The notes under the pieces: model-generated
Seen by the model: the letters and a program-made list of their open reading frames with translations, nothing else
Told to the model about the DNA's origin: nothing
Databases searched by the model: none
Shown here: positions 23,873-33,972 of the stretch, one piece after another
Position numbering within the stretch: position 1 is the stretch's first letter
Layout of the letters: every line of letters starts with the position of its first letter
Assembly (NCBI GenBank): GCA_905221605.1
Contig: CAJNDS010000635.1
Span: 1 to 64,000, forward strand
Source of the DNA: Symbiodinium natans
Lineage: Eukaryota > Sar > Dinophyceae > Suessiales > Symbiodiniaceae
DNA length: 64,000 nt
Direction of reading: 5' to 3'
Program-made: the position numbers and the translations under genes

Positions 23873-23910
23873 AGTTGGAGTCAAGTTGACAAGAAAATAT
23901 GCAGAACGGA

Positions 23911-23962
23911 GCGGAACATCTCAAAGCAGGTACGTAGCGGAACATCTCAAAGCAGGTACGTA
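23911..23962. repeat. 26-bp direct duplication
   Basis: gcggaacatctcaaagcagg plus tacgta occurs twice in tandem without change. Confidence 0.95.
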
Positions 23963-24500
23963 GGGGTGGCGTCCCACCCCTATATCACGGGTCAGGATGG
24001 GGGTCTTCATTGGCACCTGCCCCATTCCTTTCCCCAGGTGCCCCCTGCTGAGAATAACTTGCGAATCGGAAAACACGCGTTCAAAATTTGGAACACGCAC
24101 CGAAGCTTGTCACAACACGGCATTGATCAAACATCTGCTTCCCTTGGTCCCAGGGCATCCCACACACACACACACACCCACGCGAAAAATGCAAAGGTGA
24201 GCATCAGCTGCGCGCCCAAAACTTTCGGCGACCGAAGCCGTCATCACGAGCACCAGTCGGACATGTGCATGAGTCTTATGGCGGCCAAAGCCCGTGCATC
24301 ATTGTTTTTGCTGCCCTGGAACTAGAGCGGATGGAACATTCAGGCTTTTGGGCTTAAGGAGACGATCCCCAGCAGCATCCATTTCCACTCAAGTCTACTG
24401 TCCGTGCCAAACAAGAACAGGCAATGAAAGAAGTGCACCCCTAAACCCTAAACCCGAAACCCTAAAACCCAAACCCCTAGACCCCTAGACCCCAACACAG

Positions 24501-24605
24501 GAGGCCATCCTTTTTTTCTGCTCTCGCCGGGGGGCATGGCCTCAGGATTTCTGGTCGCCGGAGGCCGGCGAGGGCCCGGCCTTGGAGCTGTGGGCCATTG
24601 CGCAG
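24501..24605 (+). CDS. Exon-like segment, strand uncertain
   Basis: On the plus strand a CACAG|GAG acceptor and CAG|GTTAGC donor enclose 35 codons in phase 0, EAILFFCSRRGAWPQDFWSP then EAGEGPALELWAIAQ, with strong third-position GC. All other supported exons are on the minus strand. The minus reading has a CACAG|CTC acceptor and AG|GC donor around LQGRALAGLRRPEIL, or an ATG-led Ser/Pro-rich frame. Both are possible; the plus signals are slightly better. Confidence 0.45.
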
Positions 24606-25146
24606 GTTAGCTTGGGGTTTGGGGTTTGGGACTTGGGGTTTGCGGTGTGGGGTGTGGGGTTTGGGTTTTCTTTTGTTTAGGGTTTAGGCCCCTTTTTGTT
24701 GCTGGCACAAGGTTGGTCCGGCGGTTCGGCTTTTGGGTTTGGTTGGGTTTGGGGGTCATGGGGCCTGAAGGGTCGAGGGATGCTTTAGGGCTTTAGGGGC
24801 CTTCCTTTTTTGTGGGGGAGGGGGAGGGGGGCTGTCTCCATTACGTCCCTTACTTCGGTCAATCCCCGGGCTTGTGGTTTTCGTTGTTTTTGGGGCCCTG
24901 TTTTGGCCACTTTGGGGTCTGATGGTCGGGGTTTATGTCTAAGCCCTAAACCCTAAATCCCGAACCTTAGGGGTTTCAGGCTTTTTTGTGAATGCGTTCA
25001 GGGTGTCAAGCATGCTTGGGCTCCCGAACTGCTTTAAAAGGGCTCTCTTGTTAGGGAGCTTTCAGCGCAAACATCTTATTCTGAAAGCAGTCATATGTTG
25101 AAAGAGACCTGCTTGTATTCTGAAAGGACCCTTCTGCCTACTTTTG

Positions 25147-25229
25147 TTACGCCTCTTTTGCGGCCGCTGAGGTCTCGCTCGGCTTTGGCAAGCCGCGGAA
25201 CTTGCGGAATTCCATTCTCAGGAGCCGGC
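25147..25229 (-). CDS. Terminal exon with stop (gene C, membrane protein)
   Basis: CGCCAG|GC acceptor; RLLRMEFRKFRGLPKPSETS, AAAKEA, then TAA at 25147-25149. A basic segment after the last membrane helix fits a cytosolic C-terminal tail. It joins in phase to 25363-25404 (C+GC makes Arg). Strong third-position GC. Confidence 0.7.
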
Positions 25230-25278
25230 CTGGCGAGTGTAGAGTTTTAAGTTGAGGGTTCAGGGTTTCGGGTTCGGG

Positions 25279-25346
25279 AACCCTAAACCCTGAACCCTAA
25301 ACCCTAAACCCTAAAACCCTAAAACCCTAAAAAACCTGAACCCTAA
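25279..25346. repeat. CCCTAAA telomere-like array
   Basis: About eight units with CCCTGAA and CCCTAAAA variants, in the intron between the last two exons of gene C. Confidence 0.9.
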
Positions 25347-25362
25347 CCCCCCCCCCAAAGGC

Positions 25363-25404
25363 GCTTAGGAAGATACGAGTGCAGGATCTTGGAGGCCAAG
25401 GCCT
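25363..25404 (-). CDS. Internal exon (gene C)
   Basis: CTCACAG|AG acceptor and AAGC|GC donor; 13 codons ALASKILHSYLPK. Phase fits both neighbours, 25683-25746 (G+AG makes Glu) and 25147-25229. Confidence 0.65.
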
Positions 25405-25682
25405 CTGTGAGTTTTCGGGCTTCCGGTTCTCTGGGGGACTTCCCAGTCTCCAAGGACGTGAAGGTTTTGAAATTTGGGCCGCTTTTGCTTGCACTTTGTG
25501 GGCCTAGTTTTCAGGTTTTTGCCCAGACCATGAGACCATTGGGAGTAGCCTTGAAAGCGTCTCAAAATCTTGAACAGTCCTCGACGCCCATGGGGCCCTT
25601 AAAGCCCTTCCAATCCTTAAAATCATGAAAGCCTTTAGCACAAGTGGACCGCCCACCCCCCTGGCGTCGCAGCCTGCGGCAC

Positions 25683-25746
25683 CTAAGCTGGTGAAGCTCC
25701 CCATCAGGGCCAGGTAACCCATGATCCCCACCTCCACAAGGGGCAA
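25683..25746 (-). CDS. Membrane-helix exon (gene C)
   Basis: AAGCAG|TTG acceptor and TTAG|GTGCCG donor enclose LPLVEVGIMGYLALMGSFTS plus Leu, a transmembrane-type segment with a buried Glu. Third positions are nearly all G or C. Followed in phase by the two last exons. Protein family not recognised; a multi-pass membrane protein is likely from the neighbouring exons. Confidence 0.7.
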
Positions 25747-26498
25747 CTGCTTTAGGGTAACTTAGTCTTTGCAGGCTGAAGGATTGGATCGGGAACATCG
25801 GTGCCTTGCGACAGATGGCTGAGAAGCCCCATTCTGGCTTAGAGGGATCGGGAGTGCTTGCAGAATTGAAAGCCGTCTCGGGACAAGAGGTATGGCCATG
25901 CCTTGCTAGGGTTCAGGGCTAGGGTCGACCAAGGGGTGTGAGAATCACGGGCATGTACGCTCTACGCAGATGCGAGCTGTCGCGAGCAGGGAAAGATCGC
26001 ATTTCCTGGACACCAAAGAAATTTCCTATACACGCAGGTCTCTGCTGCGAGGATTCAGGAAACAGCAGAACGATTCATCCCGATTTGCAGGCTTTCGACC
26101 CTGCCTCGCCGCTGCGGAAGCGGGCCACAAGAAGGAGCAAAAACCTGATCTCTGCTTCATGCTGCGCACGCTGAGAATTCGTGTTTTCACGTACATGTAC
26201 AAGAGCTCATTTTCTGCAGCTGGTCTCCTTGGTGGGTGTCGCATGTTGGGCAACAATCTACATCTCTATGTACACAATCGGAATCGGTCTGCAAATTGCA
26301 CTTATGGATGGACTCTCTTTGAGTGGACTTTGGTTCCCCAGCAACCAAAGGAGAAGAACAGTAGCCTTCGGTTGGTTTTTGCAGGGCTCGTTTTCACCTC
26401 TTTCCCCTTCTAAAGCCTAAAGCCCTAAGGAACGCCCAAAAGCCCCTGAACCCTAAACCCTAAACCCTTAAACCGTAAACCCTTAACCCTAAAGCTGC

Positions 26499-26573
26499 CT
26501 CTGGATCATGGCCCCGAAGTTGGCGAACTCCATGATCCGCATGTTGACGAGGTGGAGCCACCACAAAAGGAAG
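26499..26573 (-). CDS. Membrane-associated exon (gene C)
   Basis: GCTCAG|C acceptor and AG|GC donor; 24 codons FLLWWLHLVNMRIMEFANFG then AMIQ, with G or C in about 23 of 24 third positions. The hydrophobic, Trp-rich start could be a membrane or interfacial helix. Phase does not fit 25683-25746 directly, so another exon or a different limit is needed between them. Confidence 0.65.
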
Positions 26574-27480
26574 CTGAGCCTTTCTACAGGTACTATACTA
26601 TTCTATTGACTATTGTAGTATTGTACTTATGTTATTCTGTAATTCGATTAGCATAATATTCCATTATTCTATTTCATATCTAATACTGTCACATTATGGT
26701 ACGATTACATTCTTCTATTCCCCTTTCTTTCTTAATTTCCCTCGACAATTCTATAATGTAAACCACCCAGAGCCCCCCCGATCATTACGCAGGCGCTGGC
26801 CCCTACGGCTGGGGGATTCGGTTCGGGGGCTCAAGGGCTCCCGGGGTTTTAGGAGCCCTGAGGTTCTAGGGGTGCAAAAGTTCCAGGGTTCCAGGGATCA
26901 AGGTTGGGGGTTTGGGGGGCTTTTCAATGTATGCGCGCTTCTTGGTTTAGGGTTTTGGGATTCTCAAAGTTCCTTTCGCAGTTTTCGGGTTCGGGCTCCT
27001 ATTTGCCTTCAAGACAGCGACTTCTGCGGGTTTCCTGGGAGAAACAGAGCTCCGAAGCAGCCAATGTCCAAACTGCGAAGACCCGCTCTGCTGCACAAGG
27101 GGCATCATTGTTGCCACGACGAAACACAGCTCAGGCTCGCTGGCCAAGGACCGATGAGCGCCGACGAAAACCTGAGCCGCTCTGTCCACACGCCTCTTTC
27201 TTGCAGCTGATATGGGGTACTTCCAGAAATAAGGGGTGCTCCTAATCTACCCCCGAATACTGTAATCCTGATCATCTAGGAATCCACAAAAGGGCGACCA
27301 TCAGCCCTGCACCCTAGGAGCTCGGTTTTGACATCACGGTTCACAACAGCTGCCAAGTCTTCGTCCTTGCTTTTGGGTTTAGAGTCTACCCTAACCCCCC
27401 CCGCCCCCCCAAGATATCTTTTAGGTGAGGGTTTAAAGGTGGCTACGGAGCCCTCAGAACCGACCCGAGGACGCCCCAAC

Positions 27481-27565
27481 GGAGAAGTCCTTCAGCAAAG
27501 AAGCCGCCAGCACGCGGCACAGCGTGGCCAGCATGAAGCACACGACTCCGCCCGTGAAGCTCAGG
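27481..27565 (-). CDS. Transmembrane-helix exon (gene C)
   Basis: TTTGCAG|C acceptor and TCC|GTTGGG donor around LSFTGGVVCFMLATLCRVLA then ASLLKDFS. The middle is a clear membrane-spanning helix. Strong third-position GC. The acceptor has a good pyrimidine-rich run. Confidence 0.7.
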
Positions 27566-27595
27566 CTGCAAACAAGGTACCTTAGGGCTTTCTGG

Positions 27596-27630
27596 GGTTT
27601 AGGGTTTAGGCCTAAACCCTAAACCCCAAA
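27596..27630. repeat. Inverted TTTAGGG / CCCTAAA pair
   Basis: gggtttagggtttaggccta is followed at once by aaccctaaacccc, forming a near-perfect hairpin in the intron upstream of the exon at 27481-27565. Confidence 0.85.
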
Positions 27631-27945
27631 AAGCCGGGTTGGGGGGGGTTAAGAGCTTACCGTTGTATCTAACTGTTCTTAGAAGCCCCGTTGAACAATA
27701 CATTATCCGGCCCCTTGTGGGTTCTCCACCTTCCACCTCAACATAAAGCAAAACTCCGAAAACAATGTCTACTTTGGCATTGCCGCGTGTGCGTTGAGCC
27801 CAATTCCAGCTCCCTGGGATACTCAACCTGAACTCAACTCAACTTGAAGCCAACCCTGAATCCTAAACCTAGACCCTAAACCCTAAACCCTAAACTCCTA
27901 CAGTTCCTGAAATGTCTCGCCTCCCCTGAGTTGAAGTTTTCCCCC

Positions 27946-27997
27946 CAAGGGGCTCGAACTCCAGGTTCGCCATGATGAGATCCATGGCTGTGGGTTC
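27946..27997 (-). CDS. Internal exon (gene C)
   Basis: AATGAG|GAA acceptor; 17 codons EPTAMDLIMANLEFEPL with strong third-position GC. The donor is unclear because the exon runs into a G-rich stretch. Confidence 0.6.
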
Positions 27998-28289
27998 CTC
28001 ATTTATGGCTTTGCGTTGTTTTGGTTTTGGGGTTGAGGGGCTTTAGGTTTTTGTGGTTTGGGGGGGGGTTTGGGGGGGGTTTAGGGTTTTGGCGTTTTGG
28101 GGATTTGCAGGAACCTTGTGTCCTTGAAACCTGAACCCTAAACACCAACATCCCCAAACCCTAGCATCCCTAACATCCCCAACATCCCCAAAATCCCAAA
28201 CATCCCTACCCTCCGCAACATCCCTAAACCCGAAGCCCTAAGCCCTAATCCAAAACAACAAATGAAACAACGACAGAACAAAAAAAAGG

Positions 28290-28346
28290 GGGCCAAAGCT
28301 CCAGGGCCAGGCCGTGGCGACCGAGCTCCAGGAGTTGGACGTGCGC
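28290..28346 (-). CDS. GC-rich exon-like block, strand uncertain
   Basis: Minus reading after GGGAG| gives AHVQLLELGRHGLALELWP. The plus reading KLQGQAVATELQELDVRLP followed by TAG is equally good in codon use. The block is bordered by telomere-like text on both sides. Confidence 0.3.
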
Positions 28347-29583
28347 CTCCCATAGGGGGCTTAGGGGGCTTTGGGGGCGCTTGGGGCTTGGGGTTTAGGG
28401 TTTAGGGCTTAGGGTTTGGGGTTCAGGGTTGGGGTAGTTTGAGGTTTCTGAAGCTTGGGTGGAGGGAACGTTCGGGGGAGTGGGCTCGGGATTGATAGCC
28501 TTTGCAGTACACAAAGGTGATTGTGTGGTATGGTTGTAAGATAATGATATAATAGGGCCCAGGCCCAGGGCGCTTAGGGTTTGCTGTAGGGTTTAGGGTC
28601 CTTCGTGCACCGAAAACAGGCGGAATGCCAGGGCATGTCGAGCCACATTCGAAGTCTCCAACACGGTGGTCAGCTCCAGGCAGAAAGTGGCAGCGGTCAG
28701 AATGACATAAGCCTGGGATGTGGATGGGCAGGCTTCTGTTTTACGTTTAAAGGGGGGCCTGACATCTACAGCTCCGACAAAATTGGAAAACAAAAAACTC
28801 CTGCATCCAAAGTAGAACGCTCTTCCGGAAGATCTGAGTTGCCTTACTTCTTCTCCCTGGGAAGAGGTTTTGCTGGCACGGGGTCAGGCTGCTCCCCTTA
28901 TGGAAGCAGCCCCGCTACCGTAACTTGTAACCTGAAAACTTTTGAAGTGTAGGGATATTGGGCTTGGACTGGTGGGATTAGGAGTTTGTGCGGTTTCGGG
29001 GGGGCCGGGCAGAGCCGGGCAGCACGGTAGAGGATGTCGAAGACCTCTGGCTGTGGATGGTCCTCCTTCCCACGAAGGCACTCGAGAGAAAGCAACAGCT
29101 GTCAACTTCAGGACTTGGGATGGACATCCCAAACAGGGATAGGCACCTGACACTTCTTTACGTATATCCGCAAGCTCATTCTCCCGCATCAACGCCTGCA
29201 CTTCAGCCGGAGGTCCTTGCGCCAGCCGAACTTTGTCGGGGGCAGAAACAACCTTCACCATGCCATGCCCCGCGAGACTCGAGGGCCACTTTTGAGGGGG
29301 TGTTCTGGGTTTAAGGTTCCAGGCTCTTGCGAAGAGGCTTCCAGCTTAAGCCTCCGAGAGGAAACTCCGAATCCTGCCAGTTTCAGCTTTCTGGCAGGCT
29401 TTTTTGGCTGGCTTTGTGTTTGATGTCAGACAAGCTTTTTGGTTTACCTTCAATCCACTAGACAAATCCGCCTCAATCCTCCCTTCAACTAAACCCTGAA
29501 GCCTGAACCCTAAACCCTGAACCCGAAACTGGCCCTAAACCCTGAACCCTGAAGCCCGAACCCCTGAGGGTCGGGGAGCATGC

Positions 29584-29653
29584 CCAGCGCAGCCGAGCCG
29601 ATCAAGGCAGCCGGCACCCGCATCGTCTCAGCAAAGAACCGAACCGCGTCGTC
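29584..29653 (-). CDS. Hydrophobic exon (gene C)
   Basis: CTTAAG|GAC acceptor and G|GC donor; 23 codons DDAVRFFAETMRVPAALIGS then AAL. Looks like the entry into a membrane helix. Third positions are GC-rich. Phase 0 fits the exon at 30947-30998. Confidence 0.65.
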
Positions 29654-30946
29654 CTTAAGCTTAGGGGTTTATAGGATTTGGGCTTTATACGGTGTAGGTT
29701 GGGATGCTCCCCCTTATACTAACAGTTACTTAATAGGGAGGCGAATAGGGGGTACTATGATCCCTATTTAGGACTGTTAGTATCAGGTGGAACATATGAA
29801 GTCGGTTGAGCGGAGAACGCTAAGTGCCCGGCCAGCTGCGCTTTGATCTCCGGCTTCAGGGGCTGCGCCCAATCCTCAGTTCAGCTTCGTTCGCGGGCCG
29901 CTTTGTTTCCTCTTTGACTGCTACTCCGCACCTAAACCCTGAATGCCTTTAAGCCCGAACTCAGGGCCCCGTCCAGCTGAGCATGAAGGGGCCCAAGAAC
30001 GAATGCCATTGCACCGAAAAAAGCCCATGCACCCTGCGGTTTTAGGGCTTCGGGGCCGAAGCAGCAGATCCTGCTAGGTCTTATCGAAACGACGATCCCT
30101 TCGGGGGGGGGGGGGGGGGCACCTTTTGGCAGAAGGAACCCTGTTGTCAAAAGTTGTATGAAAGGGCCCGACATTAACGTTGGACACTCTCCAGTACACC
30201 ACCCCAGGCTCATCAAAAGCCTGGTTTGAAGGGGTATATAGAAGCTCCAGCATGAACCTATATTTTTTTAGCCCTGCACAAATCGAAGCCTGGTCAACCC
30301 CCCACCCTGTTGCAAGCCTCTCAGCTCAGGTTCATCCTTGTGGCCATCGTCCACTTGCAGTCCCCCACCACCGAGGAATTCCGAGCGCACCTCCACACGA
30401 GGATGATTTCAACGCATATGGACTGTAAAAGTTGTACAAACAAGAAGTGGAGTATTTTGGGGTATGGTTAGTGAGGGTAGAGCCTATTTGAAGCTCCGGA
30501 AGCCCAAACTCAAAAACGAACACACCAAAGCGCAAGCTGAACCCTGCTTTTGTTCCAAACTGAAAGGTTCTGTTGGGGAAGGATATAAGGAAGCATCTTG
30601 TCAAAGATACAAAGCCCACAGCTGTTGACACCTGGGATCCCTCACACTCGCATCCAAAAAATGATTGAAAAGGTCTGCAAAAGAAGCAAATGCAGAACCC
30701 GACGCGGCTATGCCTGCCGGCGGACGCGGCGCTCCTCCGAAAACCATTTGTTTGGGTGTTGAGGTTTTGAAGCGTGGGGCTGTTGGGGGTGTGGGGGTGG
30801 TCGGGTTTGGGACAGGGGGCTTTAAGGTACAGGGGAATCGAACTGATCTGACTTCCTTCCTCACTGCTAAAACCACTCTCCGGTAATTCTTCATCACGGT
30901 CGCTCATAAACCCTTATAGGCCTGAAAACCTTCCATGCACTCACAC

Positions 30947-30998
30947 CGCGAGGTCCTCGAAGGAGTTGAGAGGTCGATGCGCCACCAAACGAGCTTGC
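30947..30998 (-). CDS. Internal exon (gene C), frame uncertain
   Basis: ACCTAG|G acceptor and GCG|GTGTGA donor. One frame reads QARLVAHRPLNSFEDLA and fits the next exon in phase; another reads KLVWWRIDLSTPSRTSR and fits the preceding exon better. Splice sites are good in either case. Confidence 0.45.
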
Positions 30999-31223
30999 CT
31001 AGGTTTCCAGGATTTTCGGCTGTCGGGCTTCGGGGTTCTTGGGGGTTTTGGGTTTTTGGGGTAGTTAGCTTGCTTGTGAGCCCGAGTTGCTTCGAAGTTT
31101 CTGGGGTTAAGGGGTTGGAGGTTGAATTGCGTGGATACGGCTTGCTACCTTGCTAAAGCATAGGAGGCCAGACCTCTGCTGAGTCTAGAGCACAGATCAT
31201 GTTTCGACATCTCTTTCAGCTGC

Positions 31224-31276
31224 GGTGCTTCACGGCGTCAGCCTCCTTCTCGATCAACTCTCTCCGGCGGCGTTTC
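31224..31276 (-). CDS. Basic/charged coiled-coil micro-exon
   Basis: GCCCAG|G acceptor; KRRRRELIEKEADAVKH; then a C|GC donor, or read-through into RS and TGA. Part of a run of four charged micro-exons. Confidence 0.5.
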
Positions 31277-31456
31277 CTGGGCACATGGGCCGGAGATTTT
31301 CAGGGAAACCGCCACACAGCTTCTATGTGCTACACTTCCGATGCTAAGAGGGAGTCGGCACCCTGAATCACAATCAAGAAGCTTCCCGATCTTTTGCGGG
31401 TTAGACTAGAAGCGTGAATCCTAAATCCCCTGCCGAGGTATAGATGAAAATGAGAC

Positions 31457-31501
31457 AAGTCTCCGCTCTTTCTCCTCCTCTGCCTGCTTCTGCTTCGCCT
31501 C
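31457..31501 (-). CDS. Coiled-coil micro-exon
   Basis: TCTGAG|GAG acceptor and CTT|GTCTCA donor; 15 codons EAKQKQAEEEKERRL in phase 0. Lys/Glu/Gln/Arg composition is typical of a single alpha helix or coiled coil. Confidence 0.6.
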
Positions 31502-31641
31502 CTCAGAAGGGCGAACAACATTTCACAGAGCTTCAAGAGTTTCGGTTCAAGCCCCATGCCCAGTACTCAAAGCCCCAACATCCCCAAGCCCTCAGCCCCA
31601 AAACGCCATGGAACATTCCCTACACCCTGAACCCTGTAAAC

Positions 31642-31689
31642 CCTCTCTCGGCCGCCTCATCTGCTTCCTTCTGGCGCTGCTTCTCCCGC
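31642..31689 (-). CDS. Coiled-coil micro-exon
   Basis: TCCTAG|G acceptor and GG|GTTTAC donor; REKQRQKEADEAAER. Similar in length and composition to its neighbours, which suggests exon duplication. The donor lies in TTTAGGG-like text. Confidence 0.6.
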
Positions 31690-31922
31690 CTAGGATTTTG
31701 GGGTTCACAGGTTTTAGGGCCGGTAACCTGGAGCAAAACCGGTTTGGAATTCGGGTTTCAGGGCTTCGGCTTCTCAGGTCTCAGGAAGTCTAGACGACAT
31801 CCCCCCGCGCCCCCCAAACTCTATATATCCCAGACCCAGACCCTCACAGGTAGGCTTAAAAGCTCTTTACCCTGAACACCAGGCCCTTAGAAGCAAGGGG
31901 AATCAGAGTACTTCTGGGCATC

Positions 31923-31975
31923 CTAGGCGCTCCTTCTCCTCAGCCTCCTGGCGCTTAGCCTCCACACTCTCGCTT
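31923..31975 (-). CDS. Coiled-coil micro-exon
   Basis: CCCCAG|A acceptor; SESVEAKRQEAEEKERL; donor G|GA or further downstream. It joins in phase to 33180-33239 (AG+A makes Arg). Confidence 0.6.
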
Positions 31976-33179
31976 CTGGGGTTTGGGGAGGTGTAGTGTT
32001 TTGGGTTTATAGGGGTTTAAGGGATGAAGGGATGAAGGGTTTCAGGGTTTCAGGGTTAAGGGTTTAGGGGTCTAGGGGTTTAGGGCCTATATGAACCCCA
32101 TAAATCCCATAAACCGTATAAACCCTAAACATAATCTTAAAACCTGTTGATACCAGAAAACGTCACCCTACAGGCCTAGTTGTTGAGGCTCCAGCTACGG
32201 GCCCAGCGTTTGAGAGAAAGGGGGGCCGGGGGGGGGGGGAACCCCCAAGCCATGCTGTCAGCACCCCCCAATACTGCAGGAAGCTTGCAAAAGGTGTAGC
32301 CCTTTGAGACATGTTCACACACGTGCGAATTCAAGTATTGCATTGTCTCATCCCAGCATAAACTAGGTAAATGAAAGGAGGTGGTGGGCGCGTGTGAGTT
32401 GCCATCTTTATGTTTTGCACCCACACTCCCCGCAATTGCATGCGGGAAAGCTTCTAACGAAATTGCAATCGTTGATGAGGCACTCGCACATGTCTCCCCT
32501 CGAAAAGCTAGTCGTCTTCCGGTTTTGATGGATTTCCTTCTTTGTGGCATTTCTATGGGAGGACAGCCCCACAAATTTGGCAATTGCTCCGGGACAGGGC
32601 TCATTTTTCAAATCCTCCGCGAGACGAGGCGCACAAAAGACATAAGCCCCCGCGTTCCTAACGATGCCAATGAGGTACACGGATATTACATTCAACAAAC
32701 TTTGGTCACTCCTGTCCAAAGTGAGCAAAGATCCGGGATGCACATTTGCACGTGAGACAAGCCCCGACATGCCTTGAGAGAATGTCAGAAAGACGGCTAA
32801 TCGACCTTGGAGACGCACACCTTCAAACAGATCGTCTGCCAGATCTGCTGCAGAAGCTTTTTTTGTGGTTTGCATGTCTTTGAGTGATATGCAGATCCTC
32901 AGCTATATTCAATATGTTGCCTCGATCTTGTCAAGTCATCATGACCTCAACAATACATGGGATTACGGGGCTTGAGCTACGGATAAAAAGCTATGAAAAC
33001 CTTGAAAACTCAGACAAGAAAACTATTTTGCATTGAAACGCACAGGCCCACAGCGCGGCGCACTCTCATGAGCATAGCCTGCGAACCGAGACCCAAAGCA
33101 CCAAACCCTGGCCACAAACCCCTACACCCTTTACACCCTATCGGCCCCTAAACCCTAAACCCCTAAAACTGGCCTCCAC

Positions 33180-33239
33180 CTCCGCTTCCGTTTCGGCGTG
33201 CTTCGGCCGGACGCCACCTTCTCGAACAGCGCTTTCCAG
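33180..33239 (-). CDS. Basic internal exon
   Basis: ACCTAG|C acceptor and AG|GTGGAG donor; WKALFEKVASGRSTPKRKR. Phase fits 33819-33898 before it (AG+C makes Ser) and 31923-31975 after it. The basic tail could be a nuclear localisation or phosphate-binding stretch. Confidence 0.65.
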
Positions 33240-33818
33240 CTAGGTTGGCCCTTTAACTACGGGATAGAATTAGGGGGATCCGTGGGGTTTCTAGACCCTC
33301 TGAATAAGGTCCCGGTTGAAGAGAGCCCGAAGAGGGTTAAGAAGGGCTCCCTTTTGAGGGCCCCCCCTTATCCGACCTTATCATCCTACCTAGGATCCCT
33401 AAGCCCTGAAACCCTGGCCCCTTGGTAGCCCAGTAACCATATTGTAATAGAGGTACCCTTTTTGAGGTTTATGAGGGAACCTCGAACCAACAAAAGGACA
33501 AAAGGGTACCTCTGGGCTGCCAAGGCCTTTAACCTCTCAGAGAAGTACTCCGAAATCAGATCCCCTTATGCCCAGTGAAGCTTCAGGCTTTTGGGGTCTG
33601 GTCCATGGTGATTTAACTTTTTGATTGCGGGTTTCGGGGTTTTGGGCTCGTAGGGTTTGCTAGATTTAGGGCTTCGAGGGGTTTAGGATACGAACCTTAT
33701 ACCCTAAGCTTTCAACCCTAAACCCTAAACCCTAGACCCTAATTAGACCCTGAACCCTGAACTTCCCAAACTCTGTTTTACCTTCTTTGCTCCACCATCC
33801 AACCCCCCACACCAGCGC

Positions 33819-33898
33819 CTAGCAGATCGAAGCGGAACGCCGAGCTGGGGCCGCAGCTCCTCCGGACCGGCGTGGTCTTTAAGACTCTCATGCACAAC
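33819..33898 (-). CDS. Internal exon
   Basis: CCTAACAG|GTT acceptor and GCTAG|GC donor; 26 codons VVHESLKDHAGPEELRPQLG then VPLRSA. The acceptor is made of a CCCTAAC telomere-like unit. The plus strand is also open with good codon use (RSKRNAELGPQLLRTGVVFK), but phase continuity with the next two exons supports minus. Confidence 0.6.
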
Positions 33899-33901
33899 CT
33901 G

Positions 33902-33972
33902 TTAGGGTTTAGGGTTTTTAGGGTTTAGGGTTTAGGGCTTAGGTGTAGGGTTTAGGGCTTATAGGGTTTAGG
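33902..33972. repeat. TTTAGGG array at an exon edge
   Basis: About eight units with TTTTTAGGG and TGTAGGG variants, starting three bases upstream of the exon at 33819-33898. Confidence 0.9.

Noticed and set aside
25683-25746. LMBR1-type membrane protein
   Set aside because: The helix pattern is loosely similar, but the residues after it do not match and no other LMBR1 landmark is visible.
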